A DNA stretch of 64,000 bases from Novosphingobium fuchskuhlense. Lineage in GTDB: Bacteria; Pseudomonadota; Alphaproteobacteria; Sphingomonadales; Sphingomonadaceae. The DNA lies in the NCBI RefSeq assembly GCF_001519075.1, contig NZ_KQ954244.1, positions 1,781,090 to 1,845,089 on the forward strand. Direction: 5' to 3'. Under the pieces are notes generated by a model that searched no databases, was not told where the DNA came from, and saw only the letters and a list, made by a program, of their open reading frames with translations. Below, piece by piece: positions 17,029 through 27,937 of the stretch; the stretch's first letter is position 1, and the number at the start of each line of letters is the position of its first letter. The translations under genes and the position numbers were made by a program.

Positions 17029-19188
17029 TCAGCGCATTCGTTTGAGCACCTTGGTCGAGACGACGTGGGCCTTGAGGTCTTCGGGATAGAACCACACCTC
17101 GCGCAAGTTGCCGGCGGCGTAGCGGTCCACCTGATCGCCGAAGTGGGGCGAAGCCGGATCGGCGCTGGTGCCGCCAATGCTCACCGCGCGGGCGCGTACC
17201 CTGGGGCCGAACTCGACCACCGCGACGAAGCTGTTGCCGCTGGTGCCGTACATCCGCTTCGTGCCCGGATAGCGCTGCGCCCCGAACGAGGCGAGGCTGC
17301 CCCAGTTGCCGCTGGCGAACGGGATCGGCGTGCTGGGCTTTGCATCATCGAAGGTCTGCGTGATGGCCCCGTCATTGCGCTGATAGCGGTTGAGCGCCCC
17401 CCACGGCACCCGCCACGAGCCGAAATCGCCGACAAGCCGGTTCACCGCATCGTCCAGCGCGGCAAGGCGCTGGGCATCGGTGATCCGATTGTTCATGCGC
17501 TCCCACAGGCTTTCCTCGTCGCCGTCGCTCATGGCTGAAACGCGGTTCCACAAGGCTTCGGCATAGCCGACCGCAAGGCTGGTGGCGGTGGAGCCGAGCG
17601 CCCACTTGTGGTCCCAGCCCTTCAGCAGCGTGATGGGGTCATCCCGCTTCGCATCCGGCGCTGCGGCGTGCGCAGCGAAGAGCGGCGGCAACAGGCGGTC
17701 GAACGCGGGGAGGGCGGGGTCATAGGCTGCCGCCATCAGCTTCTCGGGCGTGAAGTCGTGCCGGCCTTCCAGCACCGCAAGGGCGTGGGCTTCGCGTGCA
17801 TTGGCGCCAACTTCATCCATGTAGCGCGGGTAGGCGTCCTTCTTCGGGCTGTCTGCCCCTGCGGCGGTCCACGGGGCATTGTTGACGTTGAAGACCCAGC
17901 CGTTGGCGGGCTTCAGCACGTTCGGCAGGCTCGAGAGAGGGTGAAGGCCCTGCCACCGGGCGGCCGGGTTGCTGCCGTCGACGGGTTTGCGCCAATCAAG
18001 GCTGTTGTCGCGGATGGGAATGAACTGCGGGTGCAGGTACGCGATCTCGCCCCTGGTATCGGCGAACAGGGTGTTGTTGCTCGAATTGGCCTGCAGTCCG
18101 GCCACCTTGAGGAAGCTCGCGAGATCGCGGGTCTTGGTGCGCAGGAAGCTCTGCTCCAGCGCCGGGATGGGCCGGTTCATCAGGCCGTAGGCAATCCACT
18201 TGCCGCCCTCCTCGCGCACCACCGGGCCATGCTCGCTGGCATAAGTCGTGAAGCTGCGCGGGGTGAACGAGCCGTCCGGCTGGCGAACCTTGATCGTGAC
18301 CGACTGGGCAGAGAAGGGCTTCACGGCATCGCCGACACGGTAGGCGGGCGCCTTCCCCGGCTGCTGCACCACGGTTTCGGCAAATTCGTCGATCCGGTCC
18401 GCCCCCGTGGTCGTGTGCATCCAGCCTGCGTTCTGGTTGAAGCCCTGGTAGATGAAGAACTGTCCCCAGGTCGCCGCGCCATAGGCGTTGAGGCCCTCGC
18501 CACTCGTGACTTGCTGTTCGGCGCGGAAATAGAAGCTGGTGTGGGGGTTGATGAGCAGCAGCGCATGGCCGTTCGCGGTGCGTGAGGGGGCGATGGCGAT
18601 GCCGTTGGAGCCGGCCGGTTCCGTGAGGCGGCGGCCCAGTTCCTCGTCGGTCATGGCAACCTGGCGGGCGCCGTAGAACGCCTCGACCTGCGAGACCGGC
18701 ACGCGCTCGATATCGCCGCCGATGCTGCCTTCGGTGAAGCTGAGGGCCATCCACGGCTCGAAGTGCGTCAGGACCTTCGGTCGTACGTCCGGATGATCCG
18801 CAAGGTAGGCGTTCAGGCCGCCAGCCCAGGCATCCATCAATTTGCGGAGCCACGCGGGGCTTTTGGCATAGTCAGCCTTCAGTACAGCAGGGTCGATCCA
18901 CAGCCGCTGGCGCAGATCCTGCCAAAGCGCTGCTTCGCCTTCGGCTTCGGCAAGACGACCCAGGCTCACGAGGTAGTTGCGCTCGATTCGGGGAAAGTCA
19001 TCCTCCGCCTGCGCATAGATCATGCCAAAGACAGCGTCGGCGTCGGTCTTGCCCGAGACGTGCGCGATACCCCACTCATCGCGTTCGATTTTCGCTTCGC
19101 CGATTATTTCGGAACTTTTCCCGAGCGAGTTAACCGGTGCAGCACCGACAAGGAGTGCAACAACTGCGACGACATGTTCACGCTTCAA
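17029..19188 (-). CDS. Exported penicillin acylase family amidase (N-terminal nucleophile)
   Basis: 719-residue Ntn hydrolase precursor of the penicillin/aculeacin/acyl-homoserine-lactone acylase group. Signal peptide at the start; the autocatalytic Gly-Ser junction is visible as G193-S194-N-G, where Ser194 would become the N-terminal nucleophile of the beta chain. A TTG start was chosen: it has GGAGG five bases upstream and gives a signal peptide beginning MKREHVVAVVALL; the GTG at 19200 lies inside that ribosome site's upstream region. Substrate could be an N-acyl amino compound or quorum signal; sequence alone does not decide. Confidence 0.88.
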   Translation of the reverse strand: MKREHVVAVVALLVGAAPVNSLGKSSEIIGEAKIERDEWGIAHVSGKTDADAVFGMIYAQAEDDFPRIERNYLVSLGRLAEAEGEAALWQDLRQRLWIDPAVLKADYAKSPAWLRKLMDAWAGGLNAYLADHPDVRPKVLTHFEPWMALSFTEGSIGGDIERVPVSQVEAFYGARQVAMTDEELGRRLTEPAGSNGIAIAPSRTANGHALLLINPHTSFYFRAEQQVTSGEGLNAYGAATWGQFFIYQGFNQNAGWMHTTTGADRIDEFAETVVQQPGKAPAYRVGDAVKPFSAQSVTIKVRQPDGSFTPRSFTTYASEHGPVVREEGGKWIAYGLMNRPIPALEQSFLRTKTRDLASFLKVAGLQANSSNNTLFADTRGEIAYLHPQFIPIRDNSLDWRKPVDGSNPAARWQGLHPLSSLPNVLKPANGWVFNVNNAPWTAAGADSPKKDAYPRYMDEVGANAREAHALAVLEGRHDFTPEKLMAAAYDPALPAFDRLLPPLFAAHAAAPDAKRDDPITLLKGWDHKWALGSTATSLAVGYAEALWNRVSAMSDGDEESLWERMNNRITDAQRLAALDDAVNRLVGDFGSWRVPWGALNRYQRNDGAITQTFDDAKPSTPIPFASGNWGSLASFGAQRYPGTKRMYGTSGNSFVAVVEFGPRVRARAVSIGGTSADPASPHFGDQVDRYAAGNLREVWFYPEDLKAHVVSTKVLKRMR

Positions 19189-19313
19189 GGTATCCTCCAC
19201 TCACTTCATCGCAGTCTAGGATTCCAAGTGTTTGGGATCAAACATTCTTTTCGCCACCGTGGAGATTGGTTCGATACGGTGAAATGCCCGAATTTTAAGC
19301 ATCTAGGTTAACG

Positions 19314-19332
19314 CCTTAGGGGTATTCCGCAG
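19314..19332 (+). promoter_or_regulatory. Conserved upstream motif CCTTAGGGGTATTCCGCAG
   Basis: 19-base element 66 bases before the RTX gene start; a near copy occurs at 49032-49049 in another intergenic region. The rest of 19189-19397 holds no gene. Confidence 0.35.
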
Positions 19333-19397
19333 CCATTGTACTTAAAACGTCCTTCGGCATGCTCTGCGCATAAGACGGACAGTCAAGGAGATGCGCG

Positions 19398-22300
19398 ATG
19401 GGGATCATTGGAACTACTGGCACGGGACTCGACCGGGCCGTCGATTTGATTGCGAACGATTACGGTCTCAACATGGGCACATCCGGCGCGGCCATCCGTG
19501 AAGGTGCGGCTGCTGCCGATGCGATGAACGGCCTGATCGTGAATGCGATCCGGACGCTTGGGCTTGCCAACGATGGCGAGATCACCGTTTCGGACATCTA
19601 CTCGCTCAACAGCTATCTGCGCGGCAACAGCCTCGCCAAGTTCACGGCGCTCTACGGAACCGAGACCAACGGCGTCGAAACCGGCTTCCAGCTTGTTTCG
19701 GGTGAGGGCGCGGTAACGCGGCTGTTCGGCGAGGCCGGCGTCGACCGGGTGCTCGACGGCATCTACGACATCGCCTTCGATATCAAGGACGGTCATCTCA
19801 CCTCTCCCCGCAACTACTGGGGGCCGGGTGTCGATGATGTGGCGCATTGGCTCAACACCCTGCTCGCACCCGAACTCGCTGCCGGTACGCTCAAGAACAC
19901 CAAGGCCGATCCGCAGGCGCATGGCACCACCGGCACCGGACTCGACCTGATCGCCGAGCGCCTGCTCGACGACATCGGGCTCAACCACCGTATCTCGCAA
20001 AAGCAGATCAACGATGCCTCTGTCTCGGCTGACGGGATGGCCAAGATCATGCTTCAGGCGATCAAGGCAACCGGTGTCGCGGACGACAACAAGCTCGATC
20101 CGATGGACATGGTCGATCTCAACCACTGGATCATCGTCAACAAGCTCGACGAATGGACCAAGCTCCACGGCGATGACGAAGGCGCGTTCGAAAGCGGCCT
20201 GCACTATGCGCAGGGCGATGGCGGCCGCGACTACATCTACGGCGACCTCTCGGTGGATACCGTGGCCGACGGCATCTACCATATCGGTTTCAAGATCAGC
20301 GGCGACCGCTTCGAGAACGAGGACGGCAATGCCAACCAGCGCATCACCGATACTTCGGACTGGATCAGCCTGTTGCTGAAGGACGATCTGGCATCGGGTT
20401 CGCTGCATTCGAACCATGCCGCAGTCGATGCCAACTCGCTCAAGCCCAATCTCGTGTTCAGCAAGGCGGGCCTTGTCACCGACGACGGCACCAAGGGCTC
20501 GGTCGATCTGGGCAAGCTGCCGACGACCAGCGTGGCCGAAGGCACCATCGCGCTGGACTTCGTAGCGAACCATGCCGACGACGGCGCGACCCATGTGATC
20601 TTCTCGAAGGATGGCGCTTCCAACGCGGATGGCGATATCACCACCTTCATCCGCGACGGCGAACTCTACGTCATCCTGCAGGATGGCAGCCGTGACTGGT
20701 GGCTCAAGGCAGAAGGCGTGACGATCGAGAGCGGCCGCCAGTATTCGCTCGCGATCACGTTCGGGCAGGATGGGCTCGGCCTGTTCCTCAACGGCAAGCG
20801 CGTGGCTGCCGATGTCGACGCGACGAGCGGTCTTGGACCCAACACCCGCGGTCTCGTGCTCGGTGCCGGCACCTGGGGCCGCGATGCCAGCCACATGAAC
20901 CAGATGGACAGCCACCTCGATGGCAAGGTCGGCAATCTTGCGGTCTATGATCGCATTCTCGATCCCTTCGAGCTGCGGGCGATCAACCATTCGGGCGCAC
21001 TGCCGGCCGAGTGGAACGGCACGGCCGCGCTGGAGGGCGATCAGCCCGCCGTTCGTGCCGGAACGGGCCTGAAGGGCGAGATCTTTGATCGCGGCACCAG
21101 TTTCGATTCGATCGACGATCTCATCGCGCAGACCGCGACGAAGAACGCCAACTACCACCTCACCGCATCGGCTGTGAACTTCGGCGGGTTCAAGGAAGTC
21201 GCCACGCTCGGCCAGTTCCTCGATGGCAAGGGCCAGATGACCGATGGCGGTGCGGACACCGCGATGAACACGATCGGCATGCGCCTGCAGGGCTACATCT
21301 GGCTCGAAAAGGGGCAGCACCTTGTCAACGTGCGCTCGGACGATGGTTTCCTGCTCAAGCTCGGTGGCGATGAATTGTCGAGCTTTGCCGGAAATCGCGG
21401 CTTCACCGGTACCAGCCAGACGATCACTATCGACAAGTCCGGGCTCTATGCCGTCGATCTCTACTATTTCGACAACACCGGTGCGGAAGGCCTGCGACTG
21501 GAACTCGACGGCGATCCAGTGGGCGCAGACCGGCTTTACGCCTCGATCGACGACTACAAGTCGGCGCTTGCCGCCAATGGCGCGATGCCCCAAGGCGGCC
21601 TGCCCTATGCCTATGACGGTCCGGTGGGTACGACGGGCACCGGGCTCGATCAGCTCATCCAGATCGTCGGCGAGGATGTCGGCCTGAAGAACAACATCTC
21701 CGCCGCGCAGATCCGCGAAGGTGCGGCGGCTGCGGACAAGCTCAACCACATCATCATCGATGCGATCAACGCCACCGGGGCCATGGATGATGGCCACCTG
21801 ACCGTTGCGGAAACCTACGACCTTTCGGCGTGGATCCGCGCCAATCAGTCGGCCGCGTTCCTTGCCGCACATGGCAACGACGAAAACATGATCGAGACCG
21901 GCTTCCACAAGATCCAGGGCGATCACGGGGCCAGCTACCTGCTTGGTGACAGCGCGATCGATACGGTGATGGATGGCATCTATCACATCGGTTTCGCTAC
22001 CAAGTGGGACCGCTTCCTCAACGAGGACGGGAACGCCAACGCGCGCGTCGAGACGGTGACGTACTGGCTCAACGAGCTTCTTGGCACCACGCCGCTTCCC
22101 GCGCCCGGCCCCGGGACATCGCCGCTGGTGGGCAGTGCCTCGGCACCCAATGTAACAGTCACTTCAGGGCTCAATGTGCGGCTGGCGGCAGAAGCCAAGT
22201 CGCTCATGCTGGGCGGGACCGCAGTCAACGGCACGGGCAATGCCAAGGACAACGTCATCACCGGCAACGAACAGTCCAACCTGCTCGAGGGCAAGGAAGG

Positions 22301-23573
22301 CAACGACAGGCTGGTCGGCGGGGGCGGCAATGATACGCTGATCGGCGGGACCGGTGCCGACACGATGATCGGCGGCACGGGCTCGGACGACTACTGGATC
22401 GACAATGTCGGCGACATCGTTTCGGAAGGGGCAGATCCCAATCCAGGCAGCGATACGGTTCACATCACCGGCAGCAGCATCACCAGCTTCGTGATCGGTG
22501 CCTATTTCGAGAACGTTGTTGTCGAGTCTTCGGTTGGCACGAAGCTCACCGGCAACGTCCTTTCCAACGAAATGACCGGCGGTGGCGGCAACGACGATAT
22601 CTCGGGCGGCGTCGGCTATGACAAACTCTATGGCGGCGGCGGCAACGATATCCTGAATGGCGGCACCGGCGACGACCTGCTCGATGGCGGTTCGGGCAAT
22701 GACACAATGACGGGCGGTACCGGCAACGATACCTTCGTGGTCTCGAGCAGCGGCGACAAGGTGATCGAACTGGTGGGCGAGGGCACCGACACAGTGATCA
22801 GTGCAGTAAACTATACGCTCGGTGCCACGCTCGAAAATCTGGTCCTTGATGGGTCTGCCACCAACGGCACCGGCAATGACCTCGCCAACAAGATCACCGG
22901 CAATGGCAACGCCAATTATCTCGACGGGCGAGGCGGTGCCGATATCCTGGCAGGCGGGGGCGGCAACGATGTCTACGTCGTCGACAATAGCGCCGACAAG
23001 ATCATCGAGCAGGGCAACGATGGCGTGGACACGGTAAAGTCGACGGTGAGCTACACGCTCGGCGACAACGTCGAGAACCTTATCCTCATGGGCACGGCGG
23101 CTATCAATGGTACCGGCAACATGGGCAACAACGACATCAGCGGCAACGATGCAGCCAATACCCTGTCGGGCGGCGCTGGCATCGACACGCTGCGGGGCTT
23201 GGGCGGAAACGATATCCTGATCGGCGGTCAGGGGCTCGATTCGCTGTTCGGCGGCGCCGGAGCGGATACCTTCGTCTATACCAGCCTGCAGGATGCCGGC
23301 ATCGATACGAAGTACCGCGACACCATCGGCGATTTCTCCCACGCGGAGCACGATATCATCGACCTGTCCAAGATCGATGCCAACGGGGCCGATGCGGGGG
23401 ACGGCGTGTTCAAGCTGGTGACCGCCTTCGATGGCTCGCACGGCGCGCTGACGGTGACGGCGCAGGGCAGCCAGTGGCTGGTGCAGGGCGACGTGAACGG
23501 CGACAAGGTGGCCGATTTCGCGATCGTGGTGACCAGCAGTACCGCGCTGGTTGCGGCCGATTTCGTGCTCTAG
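19398..23573 (+). CDS. Large RTX-type secreted protein with triplicated module, LamG-like and PA14-like domains
   Basis: 1391-residue protein with no N-terminal signal, as expected for type I secretion. Domain order: module A (about 5-155), module B (176-325), a LamG/concanavalin-like domain (about 365-540), a PA14-like domain (about 550-735; LKGEIFDRG to LRLELDGDP), module C (744-897), RTX nonapeptide repeats (GGxGxDxL type, about 940-1290) and a serralysin-like C-terminal cap ending AADFVL. Modules A-C each begin GTTGTGLD and carry DGIYxIxF near their ends; I cannot assign them to a named family. LamG and PA14 suggest carbohydrate binding. Calcium binding is expected for the RTX part. No type I exporter genes are nearby. 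Confidence 0.85.
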   Translation: MGIIGTTGTGLDRAVDLIANDYGLNMGTSGAAIREGAAAADAMNGLIVNAIRTLGLANDGEITVSDIYSLNSYLRGNSLAKFTALYGTETNGVETGFQLVSGEGAVTRLFGEAGVDRVLDGIYDIAFDIKDGHLTSPRNYWGPGVDDVAHWLNTLLAPELAAGTLKNTKADPQAHGTTGTGLDLIAERLLDDIGLNHRISQKQINDASVSADGMAKIMLQAIKATGVADDNKLDPMDMVDLNHWIIVNKLDEWTKLHGDDEGAFESGLHYAQGDGGRDYIYGDLSVDTVADGIYHIGFKISGDRFENEDGNANQRITDTSDWISLLLKDDLASGSLHSNHAAVDANSLKPNLVFSKAGLVTDDGTKGSVDLGKLPTTSVAEGTIALDFVANHADDGATHVIFSKDGASNADGDITTFIRDGELYVILQDGSRDWWLKAEGVTIESGRQYSLAITFGQDGLGLFLNGKRVAADVDATSGLGPNTRGLVLGAGTWGRDASHMNQMDSHLDGKVGNLAVYDRILDPFELRAINHSGALPAEWNGTAALEGDQPAVRAGTGLKGEIFDRGTSFDSIDDLIAQTATKNANYHLTASAVNFGGFKEVATLGQFLDGKGQMTDGGADTAMNTIGMRLQGYIWLEKGQHLVNVRSDDGFLLKLGGDELSSFAGNRGFTGTSQTITIDKSGLYAVDLYYFDNTGAEGLRLELDGDPVGADRLYASIDDYKSALAANGAMPQGGLPYAYDGPVGTTGTGLDQLIQIVGEDVGLKNNISAAQIREGAAAADKLNHIIIDAINATGAMDDGHLTVAETYDLSAWIRANQSAAFLAAHGNDENMIETGFHKIQGDHGASYLLGDSAIDTVMDGIYHIGFATKWDRFLNEDGNANARVETVTYWLNELLGTTPLPAPGPGTSPLVGSASAPNVTVTSGLNVRLAAEAKSLMLGGTAVNGTGNAKDNVITGNEQSNLLEGKEGNDRLVGGGGNDTLIGGTGADTMIGGTGSDDYWIDNVGDIVSEGADPNPGSDTVHITGSSITSFVIGAYFENVVVESSVGTKLTGNVLSNEMTGGGGNDDISGGVGYDKLYGGGGNDILNGGTGDDLLDGGSGNDTMTGGTGNDTFVVSSSGDKVIELVGEGTDTVISAVNYTLGATLENLVLDGSATNGTGNDLANKITGNGNANYLDGRGGADILAGGGGNDVYVVDNSADKIIEQGNDGVDTVKSTVSYTLGDNVENLILMGTAAINGTGNMGNNDISGNDAANTLSGGAGIDTLRGLGGNDILIGGQGLDSLFGGAGADTFVYTSLQDAGIDTKYRDTIGDFSHAEHDIIDLSKIDANGADAGDGVFKLVTAFDGSHGALTVTAQGSQWLVQGDVNGDKVADFAIVVTSSTALVAADFVL

Positions 23574-23600
23574 GCCTGTCCTGCGGGCACGATACAAAAA

Positions 23601-23629
23601 ACAGGGCGTCCCCACCGGGGGCGCCCTGT
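23601..23629. terminator. Bidirectional terminator between two RTX genes
   Basis: ACAGGGCG-T-CCCC, loop ACC, GGGG-G-CGCCCTGT, flanked by AAAAAA on the left and TCTCGTTTT on the right, so it can end transcripts from both convergent genes. Confidence 0.8.
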
Positions 23630-23650
23630 CTCGTTTTGGCGAGCGGACCT

Positions 23651-26305
23651 TCAGATCAGCACGATATCCGCAGACGTCAGCGTGGGCTTGCCCGAGAGCA
23701 GCGCGATCTGGACTTGCGCTGCGCCGCCGAGGCCGTCTGGGTCATAGAACAAGGCGCCCGTCGCGCTGTTGTAGATCAGATGCTGGTCTGCCGTCGCTGC
23801 GGCCGTGCCGGTGGTGAAGGCTGCCCCTGGGAGAGCACCGGCGGGATCGGCGCCAAAGGCGGCAAAGGCGGCGCGGCTGATCTCGATATGGTCGACTGCG
23901 TGGACGAAGTCCTTGATCGTGTCGAAATTGGCCGCGGTTTCCGCCACGTCGAAGCGAAACGCGTCTGCGCCCGCCCCACCAGTCAGCCGGTCCGCGCCAA
24001 GCCCGCCGCTGAGCGTATCGTTGCCATCGCCGCCGGTCAGGCTGTCATTGCCGCCCAGGCCCGCGAGGCGGTTGTCGCCGCCGTTGCCAAGAATGGCATT
24101 GGCGAGCGCATTGCCCGTGCCGTCGATTGCGGCGGTGCCGAGGAGCGTCAGTTTTTCGACGTTGTCGGCAAGGACATGGCTGACCGCCGCGGAAACGCTG
24201 TCATAACCTTCGCCGGCCGCCTCGATGACCTGATCGCCGGCGTCATCGACGACATAGCCGTCATTGCCGATGCCCCCGATCAGGATATCGGCACCGGTGC
24301 CGCCATCGAGCTTGTCGTTGCCGCTGTCACCCTCGAGCGTATCGTTGCCCGCGCCGCCCGAGAGCTTGTCGTTGCCTTCTAGGCCGCGCAGGTGGTTATC
24401 CGCGCCATTGCCGGTGATGCTGTTGTCAGCTTCATTGCCGGTGCCGTCGATCGCGGCCGAGCCGGTGAGCGTGAGCTTTTCGACATTGGCCGCGAGGGTG
24501 TAGCTGATCGAGGCCGTGACGCTGTCATAGCCTTCGCCGGCCGCCTCACTGACCGTGTCGCCGGCATTGTCGACTGTGTAGCCATCGTCGCCGATGCCGC
24601 CGGCCATGCTGTCGGCACCGGTTCCCCCGTCGAGCTTGTCGTTGCCGGCCCCGCCGACAAGCGTATCGTCGCCCGCGCCGCCGGACAGCTTGTCGTTGCC
24701 GCCGAGGCCCTGCAAGATGTTGGCCGCACCGTTGCCGTTGATGGTGTTGTCGCCGTCGTTGCCCGTGCCGTCGATCGCAGCGGTTCCCGAGAGTGTCAGC
24801 TTCTCGACATGGGCGGTCAGCGTATAGCTGATCGAGGCTGTCACGCTGTCGTTGCCCTCTCCGGCCTGCTCGGTGACGATGTCGCCCGCGTTGTCGACCG
24901 TGTAGCCATCGTTGCCGGCGCCGCCGACGAGCGTGTCCGCACCCGCGCCGCCGTCGATCTTGTCGTCGCCGGCAAGGCCCTTGATCAGGTTGTCTCCGGC
25001 ATTGCCGGCCAGCTTGTCCGCAAACGCCGAGCCGGTGAGGTTGTCGAGCGCGCTCAGCGTGTCGGTGCCATGGCCGGTCTTCTGCGGGCCGGTGAGCGCC
25101 AGGTTCACCTTCACGCTGCCCAGGGCCAGCTCGTAGCTGACGGTCTTGATCGTGGCGGTCCCGACGTAGGTGTCGTCGCCCGGGGTGCTCAGATAGACCG
25201 CATCGTCGATGATGTAGTTGGAGGTCGGAACGGTCTGGTCGGCAAACTTGAGGAATTCCACATCGGAACCGACCTTGTCGGTGCCGTCCGGGCTGTTCGG
25301 ACGGTTGTCGACCACGGTGAGATAGCCGGTCTTCTTGTCGTAGGTGATCGTGTAGTCGGCCAGGTTGCCCGAGAACGTGGCGCTGTCCTCTGTCCCCTCG
25401 CCGCCGTTGATCACGTCGTTGCCGGCCTCGCCGCTGCTCTGGTCGTTGCCGCCTTCGCCATTGATCACGTCATCGCCGCCGCCGGCCTTGATCGTGTCGT
25501 CACCGCCCCCGGCATTGAAGATCTGGTCGTTGTCGTTGCCCTGCAGGTCGTTGGGCTTGTCGTCGCCGTTGACATCGCTGAACAGGCCGCCGCCGCCACC
25601 ACTGCTGATGAGCTGGAAGCCCGAAATGAACAGGCCGGAATCGAGAACGCCGTCATTCAGGTCTGCGATCGCGATCTTGATATCGTTGGCGCCCTGATTG
25701 AGCGGCACGATGAAGGTCAGCGTCTTGCTGATGCCGTCGTATTGCAGCGGCGCATAGGCGTTGCCCGCGTTGTTCTGGAAGTTGCCTGCCGAAAGATTGT
25801 TGGACGAGACGCTCAGCGGCTTGCTCGCCTCATTGTTGAACAGGGCATAGTTCTTGCCGTTCACGAATACGGCGGCGATGTCGGGATAGGAGTCCACAAA
25901 TTCAGGGTACTCTTCCGATCCGAACACGACCGAGAACTGCAGCGAATTGACTGCCGTATCGCTGACATTGAGCGTGAAATGGAGTTCGGTGGCGTCGAAG
26001 GACTTCGTGCCGGCGAGGATGGCATCGAGCTGCGGATCGCCCGGCAGGCCATTGTTGACACTGAAGCCGGTTGAATTGTTCGTCGGCCCCGGGGTTCCGC
26101 CCGTCGTCAGCAGCAGGCCCGCGCCGATCCCAAGCTGGGCGATCGAGCCATCATAGAAGTTTGTCGAAGCCGGCTTGCCGGTGATCGTGATGTCCGTGAA
26201 ATCCGCCGCCGTCAGCGTGGTCGTCCCGGCGATCAGCGCGGTAATCAGCGAAACCGGCGTCAGGCTCGGGTCGGTCGAAGGATCGTAGTTCTGAAACGTT
26301 GCCAT
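23651..26305 (-). CDS. RTX-type secreted protein with choice-of-anchor-L-like domain
   Basis: 884 residues, no signal peptide. The N-terminal region (about 1-235) resembles the choice-of-anchor L group, with the typical FGSEEYPEFV motif and VFVNGKNYALF. From about residue 245 RTX calcium-binding repeats alternate with longer units; three 108-residue units beginning DGYxVD are nearly identical. The C-terminal cap (AFRFDVAETAANFDTIKDF onward) ends TSADIVLI like a type I secretion signal. Ribosome site AGGGGGC precedes the ATG. Convergent with the preceding RTX gene. Confidence 0.82.
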   Translation of the reverse strand: MATFQNYDPSTDPSLTPVSLITALIAGTTTLTAADFTDITITGKPASTNFYDGSIAQLGIGAGLLLTTGGTPGPTNNSTGFSVNNGLPGDPQLDAILAGTKSFDATELHFTLNVSDTAVNSLQFSVVFGSEEYPEFVDSYPDIAAVFVNGKNYALFNNEASKPLSVSSNNLSAGNFQNNAGNAYAPLQYDGISKTLTFIVPLNQGANDIKIAIADLNDGVLDSGLFISGFQLISSGGGGGLFSDVNGDDKPNDLQGNDNDQIFNAGGGDDTIKAGGGDDVINGEGGNDQSSGEAGNDVINGGEGTEDSATFSGNLADYTITYDKKTGYLTVVDNRPNSPDGTDKVGSDVEFLKFADQTVPTSNYIIDDAVYLSTPGDDTYVGTATIKTVSYELALGSVKVNLALTGPQKTGHGTDTLSALDNLTGSAFADKLAGNAGDNLIKGLAGDDKIDGGAGADTLVGGAGNDGYTVDNAGDIVTEQAGEGNDSVTASISYTLTAHVEKLTLSGTAAIDGTGNDGDNTINGNGAANILQGLGGNDKLSGGAGDDTLVGGAGNDKLDGGTGADSMAGGIGDDGYTVDNAGDTVSEAAGEGYDSVTASISYTLAANVEKLTLTGSAAIDGTGNEADNSITGNGADNHLRGLEGNDKLSGGAGNDTLEGDSGNDKLDGGTGADILIGGIGNDGYVVDDAGDQVIEAAGEGYDSVSAAVSHVLADNVEKLTLLGTAAIDGTGNALANAILGNGGDNRLAGLGGNDSLTGGDGNDTLSGGLGADRLTGGAGADAFRFDVAETAANFDTIKDFVHAVDHIEISRAAFAAFGADPAGALPGAAFTTGTAAATADQHLIYNSATGALFYDPDGLGGAAQVQIALLSGKPTLTSADIVLI
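24263..24910 (-). repeat. Two full 324-bp tandem repeats in RTX gene (third degenerate copy follows)
   Basis: Units 24587-24910 and 24263-24586 each code 108 residues starting DGYTVDNAGD and containing SVTASISYTL and AAIDGTGN; a third, more diverged copy begins at 24262. The identical unit length supports tandem duplication. Confidence 0.85.
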
Positions 26306-26597
26306 GGCTTGCCCCCTGCTGTGTTAGCAGAAATCAAGCTGCCTTCGCCTTGATATCGGATCAATCGGAAGACCATTCGAATCCGATGTTTCAATGTGAT
26401 GAAGAAAATATTGTTCCCGTAATTTCGATATTTTAATGAGAATGGATCGTGAACAGGCTGTGCAAATTATCTCTATTTCGGATTTTTGTTTTTATTATAG
26501 ATATATACTAAGTTATTTGACTTATATATCCTCGCGTAGGTCTTTTGCGGAGGATCCTCGGCGGTTCGCCGGCTGCGGGTCAGCGCGGCAGACGCAA
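26306..26597. other. AT-rich intergenic region upstream of RTX gene
   Basis: No gene seen. About 26340-26540 is strikingly AT-rich compared with the flanks and should hold the promoter of the minus-strand RTX gene. A short palindrome CTGCT-GTGTT-AGCAG lies at about 26321-26335, close to its ribosome site. No confident -35/-10 pair could be fixed by eye. Confidence 0.5.
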
Positions 26598-26628
26598 CAA
26601 AAAAGGGCACCTCCCTGCGGAGGCGCCC
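26598..26628 (-). terminator. Rho-independent terminator after rplI
   Basis: On the minus strand GGGC-G-CCTCC, loop GCAG, GGAGG-T-GCCC (10-bp stem with one mismatch) followed by six to seven T. Ends the rpsF-rpsR-rplI transcript. Confidence 0.8.
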
Positions 26629-26655
26629 CTCTTGTTTTCAGGTCGAAGCCTTGTC

Positions 26656-27255
26656 TCAGGCTTCGGTGCCCTCGGCACGCTCCTCGAGCAGGTCGGCCGG
26701 GATTTCGCCCGGCTCTGCATTGGGGTCGTACTCTTCGGTGAAGCCGCCGACTTCGGTATCGAACATCGCGTCGATAACGTCGACGCCCTGCGACTGCAGC
26801 GCGGCTTCGTCGGGCGAACGGGCGACGTTGACCTTGACCGTCACGCTCACTTCGGGGTGGAGCGCAACCTTCACGGTCGAAATGCCGATGGTCTTGATCG
26901 GGCGTTCCAGCACCACCATCGACTTCGTCACCTTGGCGCCCTGTTCGACCAGCGCGTCGACGATGTCGCGCACCGAAACCGAACCATAGAGCTGGCCGGC
27001 GTTGGACGAGGCGCGGATGAGGACGACTTCCTTGCCCTCGACGTTGCCGGCTTCAGCCTGCGCGTCGGTGCGACGTGCGGCGTTGTCGGCTTCGATCTTG
27101 GCGCGGTTGGCCTCGAACACCTTGCGGTTGGCTTCGTTGGCGCGGAGCGCCTTCTTGTTGGGCAGCAGGAAGTTGCGCGCGTAGCCGTCCTTTACGGTGA
27201 CAACGTCACCGATGGAGCCCAGCTTCTCGATGCGCTCGAGCAGGATGATCTGCAT
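26656..27255 (-). CDS. rplI: 50S ribosomal protein L9
   Basis: Binds 23S rRNA near the L1 stalk. N-terminal [19 protein letters not shown] and [15 protein letters not shown] are diagnostic. 199 residues, longer than the usual 150 because of an acidic C-terminal extension (about 150-199, rich in Glu/Asp/Ala), a feature I associate with alphaproteobacterial L9. Third gene of the rpsF-rpsR-rplI operon, 12 bases after rpsR. Confidence 0.97.
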   Translation of the reverse strand: MQIILLERIEKLGSIGDVVTVKDGYARNFLLPNKKALRANEANRKVFEANRAKIEADNAARRTDAQAEAGNVEGKEVVLIRASSNAGQLYGSVSVRDIVDALVEQGAKVTKSMVVLERPIKTIGISTVKVALHPEVSVTVKVNVARSPDEAALQSQGVDVIDAMFDTEVGGFTEEYDPNAEPGEIPADLLEERAEGTEA

Positions 27256-27267
27256 GGTCTGCGCTCC

Positions 27268-27492
27268 TTACTTGACGATGTAGGGCAGCAGGCCGATGTG
27301 CCGGGCGCGCTTGATCGCCTGGCCCAGCTCACGCTGCTTCTTTGCCGAAACGGCGGTGATGCGCGAAGGCACGATCTTGCCACGCTCGGACATGAAGCCC
27401 TGAAGCAGGCGCACGTCCTTGTAGTCGATGACCGGGGCGCCCTTGCCCGAGAACGGGCACGACTTGCGGCGGCGGAAAAACGGACGAGCCAT
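27268..27492 (-). CDS. rpsR: 30S ribosomal protein S18
   Basis: Forms a heterodimer with S6 on the 30S platform. 74 residues with [20 protein letters not shown] and the conserved [22 protein letters not shown] region. Starts 3 bases after the rpsF stop. Confidence 0.97.
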   Translation of the reverse strand: MARPFFRRRKSCPFSGKGAPVIDYKDVRLLQGFMSERGKIVPSRITAVSAKKQRELGQAIKRARHIGLLPYIVK

Positions 27493-27495
27493 GGC

Positions 27496-27858
27496 TTATT
27501 CCCCTTCGCGTTCGCGGCGGCGGGTCCGCTCGCGGTCGTTCTTGCGCATCATCACCGAGGGGCCGGCTTCGTGTTCGTCGACGCGAACGGTCATGAAGCG
27601 GATCACGTCCTCGTTGATCGCGGTCTGGCGCTCAAGCTCGGCGACCACGCCGGCGGGGGCGTCGATGTCGAGCAGCACGAAGTGCGCCTTGCGGTTCTTC
27701 TGGATCTTGTAAGCCAGCGAGCGAAGACCCCAGGTCTCGGTCTTGACGACCTTACCGTTGTTGGTCTCGACGATTTCGGTGGCGGTGGCGGCAAGCGCGT
27801 CAACCTGAGCCTGGCTCAGATCCTGACGCGCAAGGAAAACATGCTCGTAAAGCGGCAT
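27496..27858 (-). CDS. rpsF: 30S ribosomal protein S6
   Basis: Partner of S18. 120 residues beginning [20 protein letters not shown]; ends in a basic tail [10 protein letters not shown]. The frame extends seven codons upstream (TTG start), but the ATG giving MPLYEH matches the family start. First gene of the rpsF-rpsR-rplI operon. Confidence 0.96.
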   Translation of the reverse strand: MPLYEHVFLARQDLSQAQVDALAATATEIVETNNGKVVKTETWGLRSLAYKIQKNRKAHFVLLDIDAPAGVVAELERQTAINEDVIRFMTVRVDEHEAGPSVMMRKNDRERTRRREREGE

Positions 27859-27937
27859 GGGCCTTGCGTCCTTCATCAATCTAACCGATCGCTGGCTGAT
27901 CCGCGGTATTGCGGGGCCCCTCCGGCTTTCTTCGAGT

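Noticed and set aside
22250..23250. Dense short repeats resembling a repeat array
   Set aside because: They are the nonapeptide RTX coding repeats, in frame and variable at third positions, not CRISPR repeats with unique spacers.
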